Of a stretch of DNA of 63,282 bases, positions 7,933-17,479 are shown in pieces. Within the stretch, counting starts at the first letter, position 1, and each line of letters opens with the position of its first letter. A model generated the notes under the pieces. It ran no database searches and was not told where the DNA came from. It saw only the letters and a list, made by a program, of their open reading frames with translations. The stretch covers positions 1 to 63,282 of the forward strand of contig QHTB01000140.1 of the NCBI GenBank assembly GCA_003220615.1, read 5' to 3'. Origin of the DNA: Candidatus Rokuibacteriota bacterium (GTDB lineage: Bacteria; Methylomirabilota; Methylomirabilia; Rokubacteriales; CSP1-6). The position numbers were made by a program, and so were the translations under genes.

Positions 7933-9492
7933 ATGAGCGTGGAGCGCCAGGTCGTCCGCGCGCTGGGGTCCATCAGTGGGGCGACGTTCCTCTCGCGCGT
8001 GCTGGGATTCGTCCGGGACATGGTCGTCGCGCTGGTCTTCGGCGCGGGCCCCGTCACCGACGCGTTCTTCGTGGCCTTTCGGATCCCGAACATGCTGCGC
8101 CGCCTGCTCGCCGAAGGCGCGCTCTCCACCGCGGTGGTCCCGGTCTTCAGCGAATACGTCGAGACGCGGCCGCGCGAGGAGTTCGTCGGCATGGTGCGGG
8201 CGGTGCTTGGAGCCGCGATCCTCGCGCTCGGCGTGACGACGATCGTCGGCATCGTGGGCGCGCCGTGGATCCTTCGCGTCATCGCGCCGGGGTTCACCGA
8301 CGACGCCGCGCAGGCCGATCTGGCCGTCCTCCTGACGCGGGTGATGTTCCCGTATCTCCCGCTGGTCGGCCTGGCCGCGCTGGCGATGGGGGTGCTCCAG
8401 ATCCACGGCCACTTTTTCGCGGCCTCCATCGGGCCCGCCGTCGTGAACGTCGGAATGATCGCCGGTGTCGTGCTGTTCGCGCGACACGTGCAGCCGCCGA
8501 TCCTGGCGTTGGCGATCGGCGTCCTCATCGGCGGCGTCGCCCAGCTCGCGGTCCAGATCCCGAGCCTGATCCGTTGCCACCTGCTGGTGGGACCAGCTCA
8601 CGACCTCCGCCATCCCGCGCTCGGCCGCGTCACGCGCTTGCTGCTGCCGGCGGCGTTCGGTCTCGCCGCCGTCCAGGTGTCCGTGTTCGTGAACACGCTG
8701 CTCGCCTCGCTGCTGCCGCCGGGCAGCATCTCCTTCCTCTATTACGCCGACCGGGTCATGGAATTCCCGCTCGGCGTGTTCGGCATCGCGCTCGCGTCGG
8801 CGTCACTGCCGACGATGGCCCGCCAGGCGGCTCAAGGCGATCACCGGGGCCTCGCGGCCACGCTGAATTTCTCGCTGAGGCTCGGCTTCTACGTCGCGGT
8901 GCCGGCCACGGTCGGGCTCGTCATGCTGCGGACGCCGATCACCAGGGTCCTCTTCGAGCGCGGGCAGTTCACCGCTCCCGACACCGTGGCGACCGCCCAG
9001 GCCCTGCTGTGGTACGCCGTGGGCCTGGCGGGATTTTCGGGCGCGCGCATCGTGGCCCAGGCCTTCTACGCGATCGGCGATGCCTCCACCGCGGTGAAGC
9101 TCGGCATCCTGTCCGTCGCCGTCAATGTCGCCTCCGCGCTGCTGCTCATGGCGCCGCTCGCTCATGGCGGCCTCGCCCTGGCGTCATCGATCGGCGCCTA
9201 CGCGAACCTTGGATTTCTCGTGATCATCGCGCGCCGTCGCTTCGGCGCCCTCGGCGTCCGCTCGATCGCCTGGAGCCTCGGGCGCACGTCCGCCGCGTCG
9301 CTCGCGCTCGCCGCGTGGTGTGCGGTCCTGCTTCGATGGTGGCCGTCGGCGACGACGCGGGCGGTCGAGGCGGGATGGCTGGTGGGGGCGATCGCGGGTG
9401 GGGCGCTCGCCTTCTGGGTTGCCAGCGGCGCGCTGGCGGCGACCGAGAGGAACGCGCTGGCGGCGATCTTGCCGTCGCGCCGATCACGTTGA
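7933..9492 (+). CDS. murJ: Lipid II flippase MurJ
   Basis: MurJ flips undecaprenyl-linked peptidoglycan precursor across the inner membrane. The 519-residue protein is an all-membrane MOP-superfamily transporter with about 14 predicted helices. The diagnostic N-terminal sequence is intact: SGATFLSRVLGFVRDM, DAFFVAFRIPNMLRRLLAEGA and STAVVPVFSEY. FLYYADRVMEFPLGVFGIA in the middle is equally typical. The ATG lies just downstream of a GCGGAGG ribosome site. It heads a plus-strand run that continues closely spaced through xerC, the CCA-family gene, pyrG, kdsA and kdsD. Confidence 0.97.
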   Translation: MSVERQVVRALGSISGATFLSRVLGFVRDMVVALVFGAGPVTDAFFVAFRIPNMLRRLLAEGALSTAVVPVFSEYVETRPREEFVGMVRAVLGAAILALGVTTIVGIVGAPWILRVIAPGFTDDAAQADLAVLLTRVMFPYLPLVGLAALAMGVLQIHGHFFAASIGPAVVNVGMIAGVVLFARHVQPPILALAIGVLIGGVAQLAVQIPSLIRCHLLVGPAHDLRHPALGRVTRLLLPAAFGLAAVQVSVFVNTLLASLLPPGSISFLYYADRVMEFPLGVFGIALASASLPTMARQAAQGDHRGLAATLNFSLRLGFYVAVPATVGLVMLRTPITRVLFERGQFTAPDTVATAQALLWYAVGLAGFSGARIVAQAFYAIGDASTAVKLGILSVAVNVASALLLMAPLAHGGLALASSIGAYANLGFLVIIARRRFGALGVRSIAWSLGRTSAASLALAAWCAVLLRWWPSATTRAVEAGWLVGAIAGGALAFWVASGALAATERNALAAILPSRRSR

Positions 9493-9503
9493 TATAATCC
9501 GTC

Positions 9504-10433
9504 GTGCTCAACCCGCTCAGAGCGCGCCAGCAAATCGTGCGGAGCGGCCCCGACCCCGTCGAAGAATTCCTCGCCGTCCTCCAGACCGAGCAGGGGGCCT
9601 CGCGTCACACGCTTGCCGCCTACCGCCGTGACCTCGCGGATTTCGTGGCGTTCCTGCGTGGTCGCCGGCAGTCGTTGATCTCGGCCCGCGCCGAGGATGT
9701 CGTCGCGTACCTCGAGCACCTCACGCGGGTCGGTCTCAAGGCCTCGAGCGTGGCCCGCCGGCTCTCCGCCCTCCGCAGCTTCGCTCGCCACCTGGTGCGC
9801 GAGGGAACCGTGCGCCGTGATCCGACCGAGCACGTCGAACGTCCACGCCTCGGCCGGCCGCTCCCGAAGACGCTGTCGCCCGCCGGCGCCGCTTCGGTGG
9901 TGGAGAGTCCTGACGTGACGACGCCACGCGGGCTCCGCGATCGGGCGCTGCTCGAGCTGCTCTACGCGACGGGCTTGCGGGCGTCCGAGTGCCTCGGGCT
10001 CCACCTCGACGATGTCAATCTCACCGCCGGCTACGTGATCTGCACCGGCAAGGGGCGCAAGCAACGGCTGGTGCCGCTGGGCGGCGAGGCGGCGGTCTGG
10101 CTCTCGCGCTATCTCGCCCGTGGACGTCCGCGAGACACGCGCCGCCGCGACAGCGACCGGTTGTTCGTGAATCCGCGCGGGGGCGCGCTGTCGCGTCAAT
10201 CGCTCTGGGTCATCGTACGCCGCGCGGCTCGCACGGCGGGCGTGACGCGCCGCGTGTCGCCGCACGTGTTGCGACATTCCTTCGCCAGCCATCTGCTGGA
10301 GGGCGGCGCCGACCTCCGCTCCGTGCAGGCCATGCTCGGCCACGCCGACATCGCGACGACCCAGATCTACACACATCTGCCGTCGGCCACGGTCCGCCGC
10401 ATGTACGACGAGTTCCATCCTCGAGCCACGTGA
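9504..10433 (+). CDS. xerC: Site-specific tyrosine recombinase, XerC/XerD type
   Basis: Xer recombinases resolve chromosome dimers at dif. The 309-residue size is standard. The N-terminal SAM-like DNA-binding domain (TEQGASRHTLAAYRRDL) precedes the catalytic domain, which holds the full residue set: Arg in YATGLRASE, Lys in GKGRKQR, HxxR in HVLRHSFASHLL, His in LGHADIATTQIYTH, with the nucleophilic Tyr in the last motif. Sequence alone does not separate XerC from XerD, so the symbol is provisional. Translation starts at GTG 9504, eleven bases after murJ, and the stop overlaps the next ATG. No integron or phage features lie nearby, so this looks like the housekeeping enzyme. Confidence 0.92.
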   Translation: MLNPLRARQQIVRSGPDPVEEFLAVLQTEQGASRHTLAAYRRDLADFVAFLRGRRQSLISARAEDVVAYLEHLTRVGLKASSVARRLSALRSFARHLVREGTVRRDPTEHVERPRLGRPLPKTLSPAGAASVVESPDVTTPRGLRDRALLELLYATGLRASECLGLHLDDVNLTAGYVICTGKGRKQRLVPLGGEAAVWLSRYLARGRPRDTRRRDSDRLFVNPRGGALSRQSLWVIVRRAARTAGVTRRVSPHVLRHSFASHLLEGGADLRSVQAMLGHADIATTQIYTHLPSATVRRMYDEFHPRAT

Positions 10434-12079
10434 TGGCCAAGCGGGCGCACGCCTATCCGCAGGTCGACCCGGGCGCGGCAGCTCTGGTCGATGCGCCGGT
10501 GGCGAGCGTCCCGCGTGGTGCCCGGGTCGGCGACGCGCTCCGCCTGGCCCGCCGGCGGCAAGCCGTGGCGGTCAGTGCCGACGGTCGCGCCTGGATTCTG
10601 CGGGACGACCTGGCGCGAGCAGCCCGTCTCGGCCTCGACGAATTGCCGGCGGCGATGCTGGCCCGGCCGGTGCCAGCCGTGGAAAGCCGCGTGAGCGAGA
10701 TCGCCGTGCGGCGGCATCTCGCGTCGGGCGCGCCCGTGGTGATCGTTCGCGACGGGCGGCGCGGCGCGCTCGGTGCCATCGGTGCCGTGGCGGCCACCAC
10801 CTTCACGAGCTCGTCGCCCAGATTCCCCGAGCGCCTCAGCGCCTTCGCGCGCGACGCGCTGACCGCGCTCGGTCCGGTGGCCCGCGAGCAGAAGGCGGCC
10901 GCGTTCCTGGTCGGCGGCGTCGTGCGCGACGCGCTTCGGAGCCCCGGGCCGCTCGCCACGCGTGACCTGGACGTCGTCGTGGAAGGTGATGGGATCGCCG
11001 TCGCGCGAGCTCTCGCCGGCGCCCTCGGTGTAGGCACCGGTGGCCTCACCGAGCACGCACGATTCCTGACCGCCTCACTCACGTCGCCTCAGCAGGCCCG
11101 CGTGGACATCGCCACGGCGCGCTCCGAGCGCTACGAGACGCCCGGAGCGCTGCCCCGCGTGATGCCGGCCAGCATCGGCGAGGACCTCGGCCGGCGTGAC
11201 TTCACCATCAACGCGATGGCCGTCGAGCTCGCGTCCGATGGCTACGGGGTCCTCGATCCGTTCGGCGGCCGGGCGGCACTCGCGCAACGGCGCATCACGG
11301 TGCTGCATCCGCTTTCGTTCGTCGAGGACCCCACACGGCTGTTTCGAGCCGCGCGCTATGCGGCCCGTCTCGGATTCACGCTGGATGCCTGGACGGCTCG
11401 CGCCGTGGGCCTCGCGCTGCGACTGGCACCGTATACGGCGCTGAGCGGCCAGCGCTTGGCCGCCGAGCTCGCCCTGATCGTCGGCGATCAGCGGCCGGAC
11501 GTCGCCCTCCGACAGCTCGGTACCGCCGGTGTGTTCAGGCTGCTCGCTGCGGAGCATCGCTTCTCGGACGCTTCGGCCGAGCGCGTGCGACGGTTGCCCG
11601 CGGCACTCGCGTGGTGTCGAGCCCACGGCGTGACACCGACGGCGATCGAGACGGCCGCGGTCGTGGTGCTCTTCGGTCAACCGCCGGCGGTTATCCGGGC
11701 GGCGCTCGACCGTCTCGTGATCACCGGCGAGCCGCGAGCACGGATCGAGCGGGCGCTGGCTCGTCGGGTGACACCGGCTGCAGCGGGGACGCGGGCGAGT
11801 GACCGCGCGCGGCCGTGGTGGGGATTCGACGATCTCGAGATCCTGGTGACGTGGCTCGGTGGTGGTGCGGCGCGCCGCGACGTCGAGTGGTTCGTGGAGA
11901 CCGCGCAGACGGCCCGGCCGGCGCTCGGTGGCGACGACGTCGTGGCCGCCGGCGTGGCGCCCGGGCCGCGCGTGGCCGAGGCGTTGCGGGCACTCCGTGA
12001 CGCGCGCCTCGACCGGCGGGTGACCGATCGCGACAGCGAGGTTCTCTTCGTGCAAGGCTTCGTGAGCCGAAAGGAGTGA
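10433..12079 (+). CDS. CBS-nucleotidyltransferase of the CCA-adding/poly(A) polymerase family
   Basis: The catalytic part belongs to class II tRNA nucleotidyltransferases, which build or repair the CCA end of tRNA. Signatures are VGGVVRDAL, the metal-binding [17 protein letters not shown] and [18 protein letters not shown]. In front of it, roughly residues 20-125 look like a CBS-domain pair ([35 protein letters not shown]). Long A-adding enzymes of some bacteria are built DHH-CBS-CBS-nucleotidyltransferase with about 850-900 residues. This protein has 548 and lacks the DHH phosphoesterase domain. The ATG at 10433 overlaps the xerC stop. Whether it adds CCA, only A or only CC cannot be read from sequence. 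Confidence 0.88.
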   Translation: MAKRAHAYPQVDPGAAALVDAPVASVPRGARVGDALRLARRRQAVAVSADGRAWILRDDLARAARLGLDELPAAMLARPVPAVESRVSEIAVRRHLASGAPVVIVRDGRRGALGAIGAVAATTFTSSSPRFPERLSAFARDALTALGPVAREQKAAAFLVGGVVRDALRSPGPLATRDLDVVVEGDGIAVARALAGALGVGTGGLTEHARFLTASLTSPQQARVDIATARSERYETPGALPRVMPASIGEDLGRRDFTINAMAVELASDGYGVLDPFGGRAALAQRRITVLHPLSFVEDPTRLFRAARYAARLGFTLDAWTARAVGLALRLAPYTALSGQRLAAELALIVGDQRPDVALRQLGTAGVFRLLAAEHRFSDASAERVRRLPAALAWCRAHGVTPTAIETAAVVVLFGQPPAVIRAALDRLVITGEPRARIERALARRVTPAAAGTRASDRARPWWGFDDLEILVTWLGGGAARRDVEWFVETAQTARPALGGDDVVAAGVAPGPRVAEALRALRDARLDRRVTDRDSEVLFVQGFVSRKE

Positions 12080-12083
12080 TGAC

Positions 12084-13685
12084 GTGGCCCCCAAGTTCAT
12101 CTTCGTGACCGGCGGCGTGGTCTCCTCGCTGGGCAAGGGCCTGGCGTCGGCGTCGATGGGCTCGCTGCTCGAAGCCCGCGGCTATCGCGTCACCCTCCAG
12201 AAAATGGACCCGTACATCAACGTCGACGCCGGGACGATGAGTCCCTATCAGCACGGCGAGGTCTTCGTCACCGACGACGGCGGCGAGACCGATCTGGATC
12301 TCGGCCACTACGAGCGGTTCACCTCGGTGCGGGTGACGCGCAACCACAACGTGACGACCGGCAAGGTCTACTTCTCGGTGATCCAGAAGGAGCGGCGCGG
12401 CGATTACCTGGGGCGGACGGTGCAGGTGATCCCGCACATCACGGACGAGATCAAGGCCGCCATCCACCGCGTCTCGGGCGACGTGGACGTGGTCATCGTG
12501 GAAGTCGGGGGTACCGTCGGCGACATCGAGAGCCTGCCGTTTTTGGAAGCCATCCGCCAGTTCAAGAAGGACGTCGGCAAGGACAACGTCATCTACGTCC
12601 ATCTCACGCTGGTGCCGTTCATGCAGGCGGCCCAGGAGTTGAAGACGAAGGCGACCCAGCATTCCGTCAAGGAACTTCGAGCGATTGGCATCCAGCCCGA
12701 TATTCTTTTGTGCCGGACCGATCGTTACTTGCCGCCGGGCATCAAGTCCAAGATCGCCCTGTTCTGCGACGTCGAGGAGGAGGCTGTCATCACGGCCAAG
12801 GACGTGGAGACGGTGTACGAGGTGCCGCTGGTGTTTCATCGCCAGGGCCTCGACGACATCATCGTCAAGCTGCTCGGCCTCGAGCCCCGGTCCACGGATC
12901 TCACGCGGTGGGAAGACGTGGTCAAGCGTGTGACGTCACCGCGGCACGAGACGCGGATCGCCGTGGTGGGGAAGTACATCGAGCTGAAGGACTCCTACAA
13001 GAGCTTGATCGAGGCGCTCATCCACGGGGGCATCGCCAACGACTCGCGCGTGGACGTGTCCTGGGTCGACGCCGAGCACATCGAGCGCGATGGCCCGGCC
13101 GCCCACTTCGCCGACGTCCACGGCATCCTCGTGCCCGGCGGGTTCGGTGACCGTGGCATCGAAGGCAAGATCATGGCCGTTCGCTACGCCCGCGAGCGGG
13201 GTGTGCCATACTTCGGGATCTGTCTGGGCATGCAGTGTGCGGTCATCGAATTCGCCCGGAACGTCTGCGGGCTGGGCGGCGCCAACTCCACGGAATTCGA
13301 CCCGGTGACCCCGCACCCGGTGATCGATCTCCTCCCCGAGCAGCGCGGCGTCGCCGACAAGGGCGGCACCATGCGGCTCGGGCTCTATCCCGTGGTGCTC
13401 GCCGAGGGCAGCTCGGCGGCCCGGATCTACGGACAGTCGATCATCCACGAGCGTCACCGCCATCGCTACGAGGTCAACAACGATTACGTGAAGGATCTGG
13501 AAAAGAACGGCCTGCACTTCTCGGGCATCTGGGCCGAGAAGCAACTGGTCGAGATCATCGAAGTCGCCGATCACCCGTACTTCGTGGCCGGACAGTTCCA
13601 CCCCGAGTTTCGGTCGAGGCCGTGGGACCCGCACCCGCTCTTCGCCGCCTTCGTGCGGGCGGCATTGAAACACCAGGCGGCGTGA
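12084..13685 (+). CDS. pyrG: CTP synthase
   Basis: PyrG aminates UTP to CTP using glutamine and ATP. The 533-residue protein starts at GTG 12084 with an AAGGAG ribosome site seven bases upstream. The synthetase domain begins [16 protein letters not shown] with the P-loop and contains the [14 protein letters not shown] and GGTVGDIES motifs. The glutaminase domain has its nucleophile Cys380 in GICLGMQ and the paired His-Glu in FHPEFRS. It is followed without a gap by kdsA (GTGA overlap). A pyrG-kdsA-kdsD order makes sense because CTP activates KDO. Confidence 0.98.
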   Translation: MAPKFIFVTGGVVSSLGKGLASASMGSLLEARGYRVTLQKMDPYINVDAGTMSPYQHGEVFVTDDGGETDLDLGHYERFTSVRVTRNHNVTTGKVYFSVIQKERRGDYLGRTVQVIPHITDEIKAAIHRVSGDVDVVIVEVGGTVGDIESLPFLEAIRQFKKDVGKDNVIYVHLTLVPFMQAAQELKTKATQHSVKELRAIGIQPDILLCRTDRYLPPGIKSKIALFCDVEEEAVITAKDVETVYEVPLVFHRQGLDDIIVKLLGLEPRSTDLTRWEDVVKRVTSPRHETRIAVVGKYIELKDSYKSLIEALIHGGIANDSRVDVSWVDAEHIERDGPAAHFADVHGILVPGGFGDRGIEGKIMAVRYARERGVPYFGICLGMQCAVIEFARNVCGLGGANSTEFDPVTPHPVIDLLPEQRGVADKGGTMRLGLYPVVLAEGSSAARIYGQSIIHERHRHRYEVNNDYVKDLEKNGLHFSGIWAEKQLVEIIEVADHPYFVAGQFHPEFRSRPWDPHPLFAAFVRAALKHQAA

Positions 13686-14530
13686 TCTCAGCCACGCACG
13701 AGGTCCGAGTCGGCTCGATCGCCATCGGCGGCGGCCATCCGCTGGTGCTGATCGGCGGTCCCTGCGCGATCGAGAACGAGAAGCACGCCCTGATGACGGC
13801 CGAGCGCCTGGCCGCCATCGCCAGCGACCAGCGCGTGCCGTTCATCTACAAGTCGTCCTACGACAAGGCCAACCGCTCGTCGATCGGTGGCTACCGTGGG
13901 CCCGGGCTCAAGGAAGGTCTGCGCATCCTCCGCCGCGTTCGTGAGGTCGTCGGGGTGCCGGTCCTGTCCGACGTCCACCAGGTCGAGGAAGTCGGACCGG
14001 CCGCCGAGGTTCTCGACGTGCTCCAGATTCCGGCGTTTCTCTGCCGCCAGACGGATCTGATCGTGGCCGCCGCGCACACCGGCAAGCCCGTCAACGTGAA
14101 GAAAGGCCAGTTCGTGGCGCCCGGTGACATGAAGAACGTCGTCGACAAGGTGCTCAGCACGGGTCATCGCGGTGTCCTGCTGACCGAGCGCGGGACCAGC
14201 TTCGGCTATCACAACCTCGTGGTCGATATGCGCGGTCTCCTCCAGATGCGCGCGATCGGGTTTCCGGTGATCTTCGACGCGACGCACTCGGTCCAGTTAC
14301 CGGGCGCGGGCGGCGACCGCTCCGGAGGCGAACGCCAGTACGTGCCGGCGCTCGCCCGTGCCGCCGTCGCCGTCGGCGTCGATGCGCTGTTCATGGAGAT
14401 GCACGAGGATCCGGATCGCACGCTCGACGACGGCCGCCCACTGTCGGACGGCCCGAACATGCTGAGGATCGACGACCTGCCGCGGCTGTTGCGCGAGCTT
14501 CGGGCCATCACGACGGCGGTTCGGGGATGA
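13682..14530 (+). CDS. kdsA: 3-deoxy-8-phosphooctulonate synthase (metal-dependent type)
   Basis: KdsA condenses phosphoenolpyruvate with arabinose 5-phosphate to make KDO-8-phosphate, the first committed step of the lipopolysaccharide inner core. The start is GTG 13682, overlapping the pyrG stop; upstream open frame is pyrG shadow. The 282-residue TIM barrel carries [28 protein letters not shown] and [11 protein letters not shown]. Cys28 in GGPC stands where metal-independent enzymes such as the E. coli one have Asn, and the C-terminal SDGPNML is also of the metal-dependent class. The stop overlaps kdsD, which makes its substrate. Confidence 0.96.
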   Translation: MISATHEVRVGSIAIGGGHPLVLIGGPCAIENEKHALMTAERLAAIASDQRVPFIYKSSYDKANRSSIGGYRGPGLKEGLRILRRVREVVGVPVLSDVHQVEEVGPAAEVLDVLQIPAFLCRQTDLIVAAAHTGKPVNVKKGQFVAPGDMKNVVDKVLSTGHRGVLLTERGTSFGYHNLVVDMRGLLQMRAIGFPVIFDATHSVQLPGAGGDRSGGERQYVPALARAAVAVGVDALFMEMHEDPDRTLDDGRPLSDGPNMLRIDDLPRLLRELRAITTAVRG

Positions 14531-15495
14531 CGGACGCGCGCCGGCTGGCCGAACGCGTCCTGCGCCTGGAGGCGGAGGCGATCCTGGCTCTGATCGCCAA
14601 GCTCGACGAGCGCCTCGATCGCGCCGTCGCGCTGCTCCAGGGCTGCTCGGGCCGCGTGATCGTGACCGGGATGGGGAAATCCGGGCTCATCGGTCGAAAG
14701 ATCGCGGCCACGCTGGCTTCGACCGGGACGCCCGCCCATTTTCTTCACCCGGCCGAAGGCGTCCACGGCGATCTCGGCATGGTCGCGCGCGGGGACGTCG
14801 TGCTCGCGCTGTCGAACTCCGGCGAGACGGACGAGGTCCTGGCCATCGTGCCGCCGCTCAAGCGGCTCGGCGTGCCGATCATCCTCTTGACCGGCAATCC
14901 CCAGTCGACGCTGGCCCGCCAGTGCGAGGTCGTGCTGGACGCCAGCGTGTCGGAAGAGGCGTGCCCGATGAACCTTGCGCCGACGTCGAGCACGGCCGCG
15001 GCGCTCGCGCTCGGCGACGCGCTGGCCATGGTGGTGCTCGAGCGGCGCGGGTTGAGGCCTGAGGACTTCGCGGCCTTGCACCCGCGTGGGACGCTGGGAT
15101 GGCGAGCCCTCGTCCGGGTGGCGGACCTCATGCACACCGGCGACGCCGTGCCGATGGTGCGCGAGGACGTGCGTATGAAGGACGTCCTCGTCGAGATGAC
15201 CGGCAAGCGCCTGGGGATGACCACCGTCGTCGACCAGGCGGGCGACCTCGTCGGCGTCATCACGGATGGTGACCTCCGCCGCCTCTATCTCGGTGGTGAA
15301 CCTATCGCCGAGCTCGCGGCCGGACGCGTCGCGACCCGCGGCGCCAAGCTCATCGGGGCCGACGAGCTGGCCGCAAAGGCACTCGAGGTGATGGAGACGT
15401 TCGCCATCACGAGTCTGGTGATCGTCGACCGTCATCACCGGCCCGTCGGCGTGATTCATCTGCACGATATCCTGCGCGCAAAAATCGACATTTAG
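14527..15495 (+). CDS. kdsD: Arabinose-5-phosphate isomerase
   Basis: KdsD interconverts ribulose 5-phosphate and arabinose 5-phosphate, supplying KdsA. At 322 residues it has the family layout: a sugar-isomerase (SIS) domain at about 30-170 ([47 protein letters not shown]) and a C-terminal CBS pair at about 200-322 ([27 protein letters not shown]). The ATG overlaps the kdsA stop, so the two consecutive KDO steps are coupled in translation. The lptCAB block follows after 74 bases. Confidence 0.96.
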   Translation: MTDARRLAERVLRLEAEAILALIAKLDERLDRAVALLQGCSGRVIVTGMGKSGLIGRKIAATLASTGTPAHFLHPAEGVHGDLGMVARGDVVLALSNSGETDEVLAIVPPLKRLGVPIILLTGNPQSTLARQCEVVLDASVSEEACPMNLAPTSSTAAALALGDALAMVVLERRGLRPEDFAALHPRGTLGWRALVRVADLMHTGDAVPMVREDVRMKDVLVEMTGKRLGMTTVVDQAGDLVGVITDGDLRRLYLGGEPIAELAAGRVATRGAKLIGADELAAKALEVMETFAITSLVIVDRHHRPVGVIHLHDILRAKIDI

Positions 15496-15514
15496 GTCAC
15501 AGCGCAAAATCTGC

Positions 15515-15545
15515 TTGTCCTGAGTCGCAAAGCGTGTGTTAGGCT
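15515..15545 (+). promoter_or_regulatory. Candidate sigma-70 promoter upstream of lptC
   Basis: TTGTCC (15515-15520) and TAGGCT (15540-15545) are separated by 19 bases in the only sizeable gap between kdsD and lptC. The elements are imperfect and spacing is long. It could give lptC-lptA-lptB-rpoN-rapZ transcription independent of the KDO genes. Confidence 0.35.
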
Positions 15546-15569
15546 GGTACCGAATTTGCACGCAATGCG

Positions 15570-16124
15570 ATGCAACGTTTAGCAACTCGCATCCTGTTCG
15601 TCGTCGCCGGATTCGTGCTGGTCGTGGCGGTGCTGCTCGTCACGAAGAGCCGAAGCGTGCGGACGGAAGCCAGTGGGCCCGCGCCTACGGCTGCAGATCT
15701 GAGCATCAAGGACGTGGAACTCCAGGAGGAGTCCGCGGGGGGCGGCCACTGGCGGTTGCTCGCCGATCAAGCCCAGGTGTTCGATCAGGAGGGGCGGACC
15801 GCGCTTCGCAAGGTGACCGTGTACGTCAAAGACAAGGAAAAGAACTGGACGATTGTGGGCGACGAAGGGGACCTCTTCAAGGAATCGAAGAACCTCGAAG
15901 TGCGGCGCAACGTCGTGCTGACCTCCGACGATGGCCTGCGCCTGGAGACCACGGTCCTGCGCTGGCTTGGGTCGGAGCGCCGCCTGTGGACCGACGCCCC
16001 GGTGAAAATCGTCCGGGAGAACGCGGTCATCCACGGCACCGCCCTCGACGTCAACCTGGACGGCGAGGCCACCACGGTCAAGGGGCGGGTCAATGCGACG
16101 TTTGCGCGCGGGACGGGCAAGTGA
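15570..16124 (+). CDS. lptC: LPS export ABC transporter periplasmic protein LptC
   Basis: LptC is the single-span inner-membrane protein that receives lipopolysaccharide from LptB2FG and passes it to LptA. The 184-residue product has one N-terminal membrane helix (ILFVVAGFVLVVAVLLVTK) and a periplasmic beta-jellyroll with repeated short strands (DVELQEE, WRLLADQAQVFDQEG, VYVKDKEKNWTI). Sequence conservation in LptC is low. The call leans on topology, length and the lptC-lptA-lptB order. The stop overlaps the lptA start. Confidence 0.88.
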   Translation: MQRLATRILFVVAGFVLVVAVLLVTKSRSVRTEASGPAPTAADLSIKDVELQEESAGGGHWRLLADQAQVFDQEGRTALRKVTVYVKDKEKNWTIVGDEGDLFKESKNLEVRRNVVLTSDDGLRLETTVLRWLGSERRLWTDAPVKIVRENAVIHGTALDVNLDGEATTVKGRVNATFARGTGK

Positions 16125-16732
16125 GCGCCCGTTTCATCGTGGTGGCCCTGCTGGTAGCTCCTCTCGTCGGAGTGGAACTCGCGGGCGCTCAGGCGCCCAA
16201 ACCGGCGGGCACCCCCGGTGCCAAGCCCGAGGCCAAGAAGGCCGAGGACCGCGAACAGCCGTTGACTGTCGACGCTGACCGGATGGAGCGCTACGGCAAG
16301 GAAAGCCTCGTCATCTTCACGGGCAATGTCGTGGCCCGCCAGAGCGGCGCGGTGCAGTACGCCGACCGCCTGGAAATCTATCTCGACGAGAAGGGCGACA
16401 AGGTTCTGCGCTCCGTGTCCACCGGAGCCGTCAGGATCACCACCAAGGACTGCAAGATGGGGACGGCGCGTCGGGTCGAATACTTCGAACTCGAGCAGCG
16501 GATGGTGCTCATCGGGAACGCCCGCGTTTGGCAGGAAGATAACGTGGTGACCGGGGAGACCATCACGATCTTCCTGAGCCAGGACCGCAGCGTGGTCCAG
16601 GCCGGCAAGCAGGAGCGCGTGAAGGCCGTCTTCTACCAGAAGCCAGAGACCTCGAGCAATGGCGCGGCGACCTCGTCTCCGACGACCGCGTCATCCATGG
16701 CGCCCACCAAAGCCGGAACGCCGTGCAGCTGA
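16121..16732 (+). CDS. lptA: LPS transport periplasmic protein LptA
   Basis: LptA forms the periplasmic bridge carrying lipopolysaccharide to LptD/E. The start is GTG 16121 (GTGA overlap with lptC), giving 203 residues. A signal peptide ends around LAGAQA. A low-complexity Ala/Pro/Lys linker follows, then the OstA/LptA domain (PLTVDADRMERYGKESLVIFTGNVVARQ is the region; key pattern is DADRM and FTGNV). Strand repeats such as VVTGETITIFL follow. The Ser/Thr/Ala-rich tail after about residue 175 looks disordered. LptB follows four bases later. Confidence 0.92.
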   Translation: MSARFIVVALLVAPLVGVELAGAQAPKPAGTPGAKPEAKKAEDREQPLTVDADRMERYGKESLVIFTGNVVARQSGAVQYADRLEIYLDEKGDKVLRSVSTGAVRITTKDCKMGTARRVEYFELEQRMVLIGNARVWQEDNVVTGETITIFLSQDRSVVQAGKQERVKAVFYQKPETSSNGAATSSPTTASSMAPTKAGTPCS

Positions 16733-16735
16733 ACG

Positions 16736-17458
16736 ATGGAAGGCCTTGTCGCGCTCGACCTCATGAAGTGGTTCAAGCACCGCAAGGTGGTCGACAAGGT
16801 CTCCCTCGACATCCAGCGTGGCGAGGTCGTCGGGCTGCTGGGACCGAACGGTGCTGGCAAGACGACGTCGTTCTACATGATGGTCGGGCTGTTACCGAGC
16901 GACGGCGGCCGGATTTTCTTAGAAGGGCAAGAGATCACCGCGTTACCGATGTACCAGCGCTGCCGATTGGGCGTAGGCTATCTCCCACAGGAATCTTCGG
17001 TCTTCCGGAAGCTCACGGTGGAGGAAAACCTGCTGGCCATCCTCGAGACCCTCGACCTGTCGGCGTCGGAGCGGCGCGAGCGGGCGGCCGAGCTGCTGGC
17101 CGAGCTCGGGTTGACGGCTCTGGCGCCGTACGCAGCCTACACGCTGTCGGGCGGCGAGCGGCGCCGGCTCGAGATCACGCGCGCCCTCGTCACGTCGCCC
17201 CAGTACCTGCTGCTCGACGAGCCGTTCACGGGCATCGATCCGATCGCGATCGGCGACATCCAGGAAATCGTCGGCCGCTTGCGTGAGAAAGGTATCGGGA
17301 TCCTCATCACCGACCACAACGTCCGCGAGACACTGCGGATCACCGACCGGGCCTACATCATGTACGACGGCAAGATTCTCGTCGCAGGCACCGCCAGTGA
17401 GATCGCAGCGAATCCTATAGCCCGGGAGATCTACCTGGGAGAGAAGTTCTCTCTCTAG
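16736..17458 (+). CDS. lptB: LPS export ABC transporter ATP-binding protein LptB
   Basis: LptB is the ATPase that powers lipopolysaccharide extraction by LptFG. The 240-residue protein carries Walker [15 protein letters not shown], the Q-loop region [18 protein letters not shown] characteristic of LptB, the ABC signature [11 protein letters not shown], Walker [14 protein letters not shown] and the switch His in [10 protein letters not shown]. The C-terminal IYLGEKFSL matches the LptB tail. Its membrane partners are encoded as one fused gene at 28276-30642. rpoN follows 21 bases later, a conserved arrangement in Proteobacteria. Confidence 0.97.
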   Translation: MEGLVALDLMKWFKHRKVVDKVSLDIQRGEVVGLLGPNGAGKTTSFYMMVGLLPSDGGRIFLEGQEITALPMYQRCRLGVGYLPQESSVFRKLTVEENLLAILETLDLSASERRERAAELLAELGLTALAPYAAYTLSGGERRRLEITRALVTSPQYLLLDEPFTGIDPIAIGDIQEIVGRLREKGIGILITDHNVRETLRITDRAYIMYDGKILVAGTASEIAANPIAREIYLGEKFSL

Positions 17459-17479
17459 CCGGGCGCGAGACTAAAAACG

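Noticed and set aside
9504-10433. Tyrosine recombinase as mark of an integrated element
   Set aside because: The gene is embedded in a housekeeping run (murJ to kdsD) with overlapping codons, and no attachment repeats or phage genes are near.
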